From: Merluccius polli
Taxonomy: Eukaryota; Chordata; Actinopteri; Gadiformes; Merlucciidae
Assembly (NCBI GenBank): GCA_030340625.1
Contig: JAOPHQ010002323.1
Coordinates: 1-64,000, forward strand
Length of the DNA stretch: 64,000 bases
Reading direction: 5' to 3'
Shown here: positions 57,339-64,000 of the stretch, one piece after another
Layout of the letters: each line of letters begins with the position of its first letter
Position numbering within the stretch: position 1 is the first letter of the stretch
Notes under the pieces: model-generated
What the model was told of the DNA's origin: nothing
Databases searched by the model: none
The model's input: only the letters and a program-made list of their open reading frames with translations
Program-made: the position numbers and the translations under genes

Positions 57339-57966
57339 TGTGTGTGTATTTTTTATTCTATTTTTATTATTTTATTATTATTGTGTTGTGTTGGTGTTAT
57401 GGACCTTTCATGAGATGTGTCCTTAATAAAGTTTGAATTTAATTTAATTGATATGTGGTCTACAGAGCGCGTTGATGGTTCGGTTTATGGCTGACTGATG
57501 GTTGCGATATTCCTAAATCGTCGGCATTGCAAACTTGCATTTTCCCTGTTGCTAAATATCGTAGTGTTGCCAAACATTTTATTTCCTAATCGAGTTATTC
57601 CTGTTAGTCGGGGATGTTATTGCATCCCGCACTAATTCCACAACAAGTTTTATACCCTCACGATTTAGCCTATATCTCTTGATCAATTCACAGTCTTCCA
57701 CTGTCTCCAAAACATTTCGTCTCGCAGTCATTTTCCGATTCTTTGTGAATAGGTCTTAGTGAGTTAGGAGTCCTCTCGAGGACTTTTAGGCTCTCCTAGA
57801 CTTAGGTGTTACTTTTAGGCCTAAAATACTTTGTGAATTGCTCTTAGTGAAAAAAATTAGGAGTCCTAAATTTAAGACTGACACGCCCATTATTTTTAGG
57901 AGTTTCTCCTAAATTCGCCAGTTAGGAGCTACTTTTAGCGCTAAGATCCTTTGTGAATACGGCCCC

Positions 57967-58135
57967 TGAACATATTAGAATGACAGAGAATCAATAAATC
58001 TAAATGTATCAGTGTGTACTGCAATGATACACTGAGAATTAACCAGTGTGACTATGAATGTGTAAGAATGTATCAGAAAGCATATGAATGATGCAAGAAG
58101 TAACCAATATTATACCACGATGTGTGTTAAAACCC
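57967..58135. repeat. Right arm of the long inverted repeat
   Basis: It matches the reverse complement of 41740-41920 in several ordered blocks (GAATGACAGAGAAT; GTGTAAGAATGTATC; CATATGAATGATGCAA; AGTAACCA). Confidence 0.65.
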
Positions 58136-58526
58136 AAGAATGATGTAGATTGACTAGGAATAGCAAATGTTGACTTGGCTTCTCTGATGACTATCAGATT
58201 GGATGCCTAGTTCTTTTTCAGGTTTTACAAGCTGCTGTTCACAAGATGCTGCTCTATGTGTTACATTTAGTTTCATTTCACTTTAACCCACCAGCTGTAA
58301 TCCACTGCATACAGGCTCAAACTACACCAAACCACAATGCACGCAAGGGGTCCACACCAAACACAGCACCCAGAAGCACTCCTATATTAAACACAGCCAG
58401 GTTTCAGTACCCCAATAACCCGTGGGCCAAATATAGCTCTCCTCCCCGACAGCCTCCCACCTTATGTTCCACACAGGTTTAAACTAACATTAAACATAAA
58501 CCGACCACACTAGGACAAATAATAAT

Positions 58527-59300
58527 GTGGTGATTAGTAATGAAAAAGTACTCGCAACTCACTGCAACTCGTTTCTGGCTGGACTTCCTGTCTCCGCAAT
58601 CAAACCTCAGCGTATCCAGAATGCTACAGCATTGTTCAACCTGCCAAAGTTCTCCCATGTGAGCTCCTTCTTCCGTGACCTCCACTGGCTCCCTGTAGTG
58701 GCTCGCATCAGATTTAAGACAATGGTGCTGGCCTACAAGGCTGTCAATTGAACTGCCCCCCCCCCTACCTCTAAGCGGTGGTTAGACCCCATGCCCCAGC
58801 TGGGGTTGGCCAGCTGATACTGCCATCGCTAAGAGGATGCGAAGGTTGCTCAGCTAAGTCACAACTATTCTCTGTTTTGGCACCACAGTGATGGAACGAG
58901 CTCCCTGCCGATGTCAGGACAGCAAAGTCACTCATCAGCTTCTGCAAGACACTCAAGACTTTTTTGTTCAGCGTTCACCTGGACTCTGGATAGCCTCCCT
59001 CCTCTACCTACCCCCCCCCCCCCCCCCACACACACACCTCATACGCACTTATTGTATGTTTGTACGTCCTGGCAATTAAATAGTACTTAGCATCATATTG
59101 TATCTTACCCTAGCGATCCATGCTGTATACCAGAAAAGATAGCTAAACCTAGCTATTATGGTGCACTTAGAAACTTTCTATTGACATCCTTGTTGTAACG
59201 ACAGTGATATATTGTTGTTTTACTTTCTACTGACAAATGTACTTATTGTAAGTCGCTTTGTACAAAAGTGTCAAATGCCCAAAATGTAAAATGTAAATGT
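58527..59300 (+). pseudogene. 3' fragment of an L2-type LINE
   Basis: The reading NSFLAGLPVSAIKPQRIQNA, then FFRDLHWLPVVARIRFKTMV and LAYKAVN, is the RT C-terminal block of L2-like LINEs. It ends at a stop where Gly-Thr-Ala-Pro would follow. Remnants of the tail continue to about 58980, with a poly(C) run at 59012-59027. The 3' UTR ends GTAAGTCGCTTTGTACAAAA and AAATGTAAAATGTAAATGTA, the widespread teleost LINE terminus. It is 5' truncated. Confidence 0.85.
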
Positions 59301-60046
59301 ACCCAGCTTGCCCTGCTGCAAGATCCTGCCTCAGGTCTGAGTTTGTAGCACCGTCTGACTTCCCGTGGATTGTCATGGCCCAGCCTGACCAAACCCATTG
59401 CCTTGCATTGCCAATCGCATGACATTGCCCCCCCTCCCCCTCTCTAGTTGCTGCTGTGGTAGTTGTCGATGGAAGTGCTTAAAACCAGGAAACGCAATTC
59501 CACCAAAGACCCAATGGTCCGCCAGTACTTACTGAATGTCGATTGTCCAATCACTTTACCAAAATATAACACCTATGTATGGTGCGTCTTTAAATGTTCA
59601 TACTTGGCTTTATAACTCAGGGTTTCCATTATGTACATTTGAGAAATGATAGTAGGGTAGGTGGAGTTCCCCCGCATTCTACAAGTTTTACAATAATGTC
59701 CCCCTGCCAGGAATGCCCCAACATCGAAACTGAAAGTGACATTTATAGCGGTTTATACCATGACCAGGTGAATACGCGATTCTGATTGGCTGGAGAGGTG
59801 TTGATTATTTTTCGATAACATGCACAGCTATGACGTGATCGTAACATAAGCCTTATCACCTTATCACCATAAGTCTTATCACTGTCTATAAATTAATGCT
59901 CTAAACAAAACGTTAATAACTGACAACTTGGACGGAACTCAGACGGATACTCGGAGCAAAAGTTGTAATTTTGAGACAGAATTACCCCAAAATATGAATC
60001 AACACCCTTATATTTTAATGATTCGCAATTGGCCATGGTATAAGCG
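59301..60046. other. No gene; dispersed repeat motif
   Basis: It contains the inverted copy of the CAGCCAATCAGAATCG motif (59770-59792) and TTTATACCATGACC, related to the fold-back arm. Nothing else is recognised. Confidence 0.55.
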
Positions 60047-60164
60047 GGATAATCCACTCCGAGGTGTGCATGTATCGAAAAATAATGCACTTCGCGGGGG
60101 ACTCTCTCTCTTTGCCTCTGCGAAGTGCACACCACATGCATGCACACCTTGTTGTGGATTATCC
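60047..60164. repeat. Fold-back repeat with three nested inverted segments
   Basis: GGATAATCCAC (60047) pairs with GTGGATTATCC (60154-60164), GGTGTGCATG (60063-60072) with CATGCACACC (60139-60148), and GCACTTCGC (60087-60095) with GCGAAGTGC (60120-60128). The outer flank CCATGGTATAAGCGGGATAA is shared, inverted, with 37466-37486. Confidence 0.8.
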
Positions 60165-60247
60165 TTTACATAGCACTACTGTGGTGGTGTATTAAAATAA
60201 TCACACATCTCTATAGTAGTTTATGTAGTTCGAAAGTCTTTTTTTAA

Positions 60248-60547
60248 AGGGGCTATAGACAATATATTTAGCCACAAGATGTCGCACTGGAGCACCAGCA
60301 TCTCAAACCACAACAATTGGGAGTGTTCTTTACCTTTTTAACTCATTTCATGCACGGCGCGTGCGTTATCATGAACGCGCGGCCGGCCCGGATACCACAA
60401 CAAAGCAAATAGAAGCTCAGATTACAACACACACAGAGGAAGTGTGCCTTCATTCTCTAGTCAGGATGCCATTACTCCACTATATGTCTACACAGCCAAT
60501 AGTTGTTTGCTGCTATATTAATGTTCAGGATATCGTCTATAGCCCCT
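60248..60547. mobile_element. 300-bp TTAA-flanked MITE
   Basis: TTAA at 60244-60247 and 60548-60551. The ends AGGGGCTATAGACAATAT and ATATCGTCTATAGCCCCT are inverted copies with one mismatch. They resemble the ends of the element at 38197-39722 (AGGAGCTATATG), so the two may share a mobilising transposase. No coding capacity. Confidence 0.82.
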
Positions 60548-60551
60548 TTAA

Positions 60552-62019
60552 GTTAGAAAAGATATTAGATATTCAACAGATTTTCACGCTCCGGATTACA
60601 GCAATCTGACACGGGATCACCGGTATGAGTCCTGTGTTTTTAGCGGTGTATACCTGCCCAAGTGTATACCTGCAGAGGAGACGGTCGGGCAGCAGCACTC
60701 CTCTCTATAGAGCCATTGTTTGATCAATATTTCTACACAATAGGCGAATTACAAAGTGCCCTGCTCTAAACAATAGCCTAACTGAAACACAATTAAACTG
60801 GATATGTCTCATGTTTCAAAATGTTTCCAATAGATATAACATTAAAATCACACTTTAGAAGTGTATCCCGCTAGCTCTACAATGGTAAAAATTAGATTAA
60901 AAAACTGCGTGGCCAGTGGAGCTCCAGTGTGTAACGCACATCAGGCTGCATTAAATACTTTACCAGCACACAAAGGAAAATGAGGGTAATACATAGTTGG
61001 AATACATAATACACATTGGAATACATGACACAACTCCCAAAACTGTGTGTACATTGGTGGAAACTATCGCACTTTTTTTGCTGTATTCGATTGAATTAAA
61101 TAAATGAGCCAATAGATATATAAATAAATGTAAATACAAATATAAATGAGTAAATATAGTTAAATAAATAAATAGGTTTTATTTAAAAATTACATTTTTC
61201 ATTTTTTCTAAGTAGTGGGTCAAAGCAGCATTATGTACGTATATTCATAATGCCCTTTTTGACCCACTACTTAGAGTCAATTAGTCAGTTAGATGTCAAT
61301 AAATATGTCTTTTTATTCCATATTTTTAAATTACCTATTGATATTCTCTTTGAGCGACGGCGGAACATGTGCACCACCCAGGTATAACAAAACCCCTTCC
61401 CCCCGCTGCTGAAAACAATCCTAGAAGTAACTTTTGCTTTTGTTAACACATCAAGCAACATTAATGTGAAATGTGGATGCTCTGTTGCTTAATCTTTAAT
61501 ATTATCCAAATAAATAGCAAGACATTCAACCATGCCAACTAGTCAATTGTCCAAACACTTTCAAGCCACGTCTTTGTGTTCAAACATGTTTTAAACTTGC
61601 TCTTGTTCAGGAACATCAATTAATCATAATGTGGTACTTTATAATCCTGTCAAATAATTAAGGAGCAGAATTGTATACCTGTAGCCACTTTGACTCCCAC
61701 AATGTCTGGTTATGAATAGGATTGGTCATTTGATTTTCGTAAGATGTGAACAATCCATCCAACAAATTGAATCGGTTGTTGGACGAAAAACATGCTACAA
61801 AATACACACCTCAAAATCTATAGCTGTCAGGAGGATTTTTTCATCCAAACAAATCTTCTATTTCAGACAATGTAATACTGGCTGGAGGTAATTTCATTAC
61901 AAGCTCTACACATTTGTGGGATGGAATATACATGCAATTTTTTTACATGGATGGCAGCTGTCTGTGTTATTTAACTTCAAGAGGCAGCTGTGGCACTAAT
62001 GTCTGTGTGCACAGCAATG
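60552..62019. other. No gene seen; one strong hairpin
   Basis: AT-rich DNA without recognisable elements apart from the hairpin at 61208-61274. Confidence 0.5.
61208..61274. repeat. Perfect 17-bp plus 8-bp hairpin
   Basis: CTAAGTAGTGGGTCAAA (61208-61224) pairs with TTTGACCCACTACTTAG (61258-61274). Inside, GCATTATG (61228-61235) pairs with CATAATGC (61246-61253), with a 10-base loop. It could be a fold-back element relic or a precursor-like RNA hairpin; no transcript evidence exists here. Confidence 0.8.
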
Positions 62020-62027
62020 TCCTACAT

Positions 62028-63419
62028 CAGTGGTTCTCAACCTTTTTTGAACAAATGCCCCCCTGACCATTCCATGATCCTCGTACCGCCCCCCCCTTAC
62101 AAAACCCCCCCAAAAAAACTACAGGGTGCTGGTGCTTTAAGTGTTCTTGTAGTAAACAGTGTGTTAAGACTGGAGGACTTCAACTGACATTGGGTTTTAT
62201 GATGAGAGAAGCCATTGTTTTGCTTTAAAACCCCTATTTTTATTGGATTGGAGCTGTATTTATGCCCCCAACAACTTGATGTGCTGCTGAGCAAATCTGA
62301 CCATTTTACAGGAAATTAAAGCATTGATTTTAAACATTGCCTCCAAAATGTATGTTTTTGAGACATATAATAGGTCATGTTTGTACATTACTTAACTGGA
62401 GAAACTGGGAAACAACATGGAAATGTTATTTTAGTTGTAATGTGATATAAAATATTAAAATAGGATAGGTTATATCCTATAAGATATTAAATAGTCCGCT
62501 CGACTTGTAAAAATAAAATAAAAACTCACAATTTTAACTCTAAAACGTATTAAAGTATTATAAATTCATTAAATATTTCTTAATTAATGGACGACGCAGA
62601 GGCGTGAACCGTCCGACGCGAAGTGCTTCCGCGAAGTCCATTCATTTCGTCGGGCATTATCCCTTACTTATACTATACTTTATATTTCGGCTGCAAACCG
62701 CAATTCTTTTTTCGTTCTCCGTAACTTTGAAATATCTCCACACTGCCGACATCTTTGTTTAAATGTTTACCGCGTCACTGCACGTTCTTTCATTGCGTCA
62801 GTAAAACGTGCCGCGTCACTGCACGTTGTTTGCTTGCATCATTAAAACGCGGCGCTAATATTTAATATATTCGGCCTTGTTTTTCACTCATTCCACCGAA
62901 TACCGAATATGGCTTTTTTTGCAATATTCGGCCGAATATATTCGGTTACCGAATATTCGGTGCATCCCTATTTGATTGTAATGTTGTATGTGATTAAACG
63001 TGGTTACATTATCGTGCTTGTGTACGTTTTCATTGGTAATTTAAGTTATAGCCCACGAAGATGAGGTGACAGCTGTCAAAAGTAGCATTTGTGTTTCCCG
63101 GGTTTCGCTGCTGCAGTGGTGGATTTGTTTGGGCGTTACTATGGAGACCGTTCCTGCTTGGCTTGTCCGATCGTGATCAGGGAGCTGAGGGGAGATCTCC
63201 AGGGGCGACGTCGGGGTTTACTCCCTTTTACCCAGCAGTGGAAGCAGCAGAAATCATGAAAGTTTAAAATGTAGAGTTCAAATGAACTTCGTACAAGCCA
63301 AATTGTGGCGCCCCCATTCGTGCCTGAGCGCCCCCATACCCGCCCTCACGCCTCCAGCGCCCCCCAAAATGTTTATAACGCCCCCCAGGGGGCGGTACCG
63401 CCCCCATTGAGAAACTATG
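62028..63419. mobile_element. Non-autonomous hAT-type element, 8-bp TSD
   Basis: TCCTACAT flanks it (62020-62027 and 63420-63427). The left end CAGTGGTTCTCAACC is the classic hAT terminus. The right end, reversed, is CATAGTTTCTCAATG, an imperfect partner. Both subterminal regions are rich in CCCCCC/GCCCCC. No transposase frame is present. A second hAT-like terminus lies within it. Confidence 0.88.
62880..62972. mobile_element. End of a second hAT-like element inside the first
   Basis: Palindromic TATTCGGCCGAATA and TTACCGAATATTCGG lead to TTCGGTGCATCCCTA, the inverted form of a TAGGGATGCACCGAA hAT terminus. The opposite end was not found. Confidence 0.5.
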
Positions 63420-63427
63420 TCCTACAT

Positions 63428-64000
63428 AATTCCCTGAGCAATAGAGGACAGTTTTCCCCTTAGATCAACTTCTCTATCTATCACATTCTCTCTCTCTCTG
63501 TCTCCAGTGTTATATTGCTACTCTGATATACTGTGCTGTCTCACTGGTCCAGAAGGTGTCCTCAGTGTGGGTTCCCCATTTCATACACATTTGTAATCGT
63601 TGCATTACACGTGTAATTTAAAAAACTGTTTTGTGTTTGTTCCCATTCAATTTGAATCTCTCTTCAAATTACGATTTAAAAACGGTTGTGAGATTATGAG
63701 GCAAAGAGATATATTCAGGAATGGTTGTACGAGAGTAGATGTAGAAAACCGTACACCGTGTACGCTACCTTCAATCTACAGTAGATTGACGAGAGATAGA
63801 TTGTCATCTGACAGAACGCTGCCTTCGTGGAAGTGTTGTTAAGTCACATGCTTATGAGTTAAGCACGTCACCAGTCATCAACCTATATAAAACAAGGGGG
63901 GGGGGGCATGTTTCCATATTTCTCTGAAACATCCAAAACTGTGTTGTGCTGTGCCTACTTATTGACAATTTATTGTAAAGCCTGTCTGTGGCTTTATGTC
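63428..64000. other. No gene seen; (TC)n and poly(G) runs
   Basis: (TC)n at about 63487-63504 and a G11 run at 63896-63906. The 80-codon frame at 63600-63842 has no recognisable domain. Confidence 0.5.

Larger units (their letters stand above)
55420..57731 (-). pseudogene. Harbinger transposase, split and frameshifted
   Basis: Minus strand. The N-terminal part from ATG 57731 reads MTARRNVLETVEDCELIKRY. Further along, in another frame, MQVCNADDLGISQPSVSH shows the helix-turn-helix region, to about 57460. After the foreign insertion the DDE domain is at about 56100-55676: FIRFPLDNQQLHMIKANF, GVVGAVDGTHIQIIAPS with the first Asp, VNRKKVHSINTQ and KWPGSTHDPRIL with the second. A frameshift follows, then the GDSG and LTPYLSPQPGAQL blocks. 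A GTAAGT next to this and a C-terminal block (VITVCAILHNRYG) near 55490-55440 suggest an intron. The enzyme would have cut at the terminal repeats; this copy cannot. Confidence 0.8.
54948..57966 (-). mobile_element. PIF/Harbinger DNA transposon with interrupted transposase
   Basis: The left end GGGGCCGTATTCACAAAG is the inverted copy of the right end CTTTGTGAATACGGCCCC, one mismatch allowed. Further inside, the repeated ACTTTTAGGC and TTAGGAG motifs form longer imperfect terminal repeats. A HARBI1-type transposase gene is on the minus strand. No convincing 3-bp duplication flanks it (TCT left, TGA right). About 1.3 kb of microsatellite and LINE sequence (about 56150-57450) was inserted into the gene. 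Confidence 0.85.

Overview
The window is repeat-dense DNA of a ray-finned fish (teleost). The basis is the family mix: Ty3/gypsy chromoviruses with self-priming signals, a Gmr1-type gypsy element, L2 and Rex1-like LINEs, an R4/Dong-like LINE, a Harbinger transposon, a hAT element, TTAA-flanked elements, BEL/Pao debris and very long TG, TA and GA microsatellites. The species cannot be named from the sequence. No intact host gene was recognised. The best host-like locus is a broken three-exon zinc-binding gene at 896-1699. All calls come from reading motifs, repeats and target-site duplications (TSDs) by eye; no database search was run.

Left part (1-16537): a GATA/GA microsatellite, a solo retroviral LTR (336-737) and the zinc-binding pseudogene. 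A gutted BEL/Pao element follows (3110-4440). Then comes chromovirus A (4691-16532, TSD CACGG), whose 5' LTR is split by a complete younger chromovirus B (4948-11201, TSD ACTAA, two 957-bp LTRs with no difference seen).

Middle part (16538-41700): chromovirus C lies on the minus strand (18810-24556, TSD AAGTA). Element D, also minus strand (26595-31469), encodes integrase upstream of reverse transcriptase, as in Gmr1-type elements, and a SCAN-like capsid region. A plus-strand L2 LINE follows (about 33330-37346). Next is a 192-bp tandem repeat interrupted by a 1.5-kb TTAA-flanked element that carries its own 100-bp minisatellite.

Right part (41740-58135): one nest of insertions. A minus-strand L2 LINE sits inside a long imperfect inverted repeat. 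That L2 is cut by an endogenous retrovirus (42119-48583, TSD ATGG) and by an uninterrupted Rex1-like LINE with a 1015-codon ORF (49160-52207). The outer repeat is also cut by a Harbinger transposon (54948-57966), whose transposase gene is in turn split by microsatellite and LINE sequence, including an R4-like LINE with a 41-bp duplication. The ERV interior holds a further small element (46903-47423). The last 6 kb hold an L2-type 3' fragment, fold-back and TTAA-flanked MITEs, a strong hairpin and a hAT element with an 8-bp TSD.

The elements do not form a pathway. They are independent parasites whose order of arrival can be read from what interrupts what. The common thread is that A, B and C all show the same self-priming layout: TATTTAA, 31 nt to the presumed transcript start, and a 10-11 nt complement of that start at the 3' edge of the 5' LTR.
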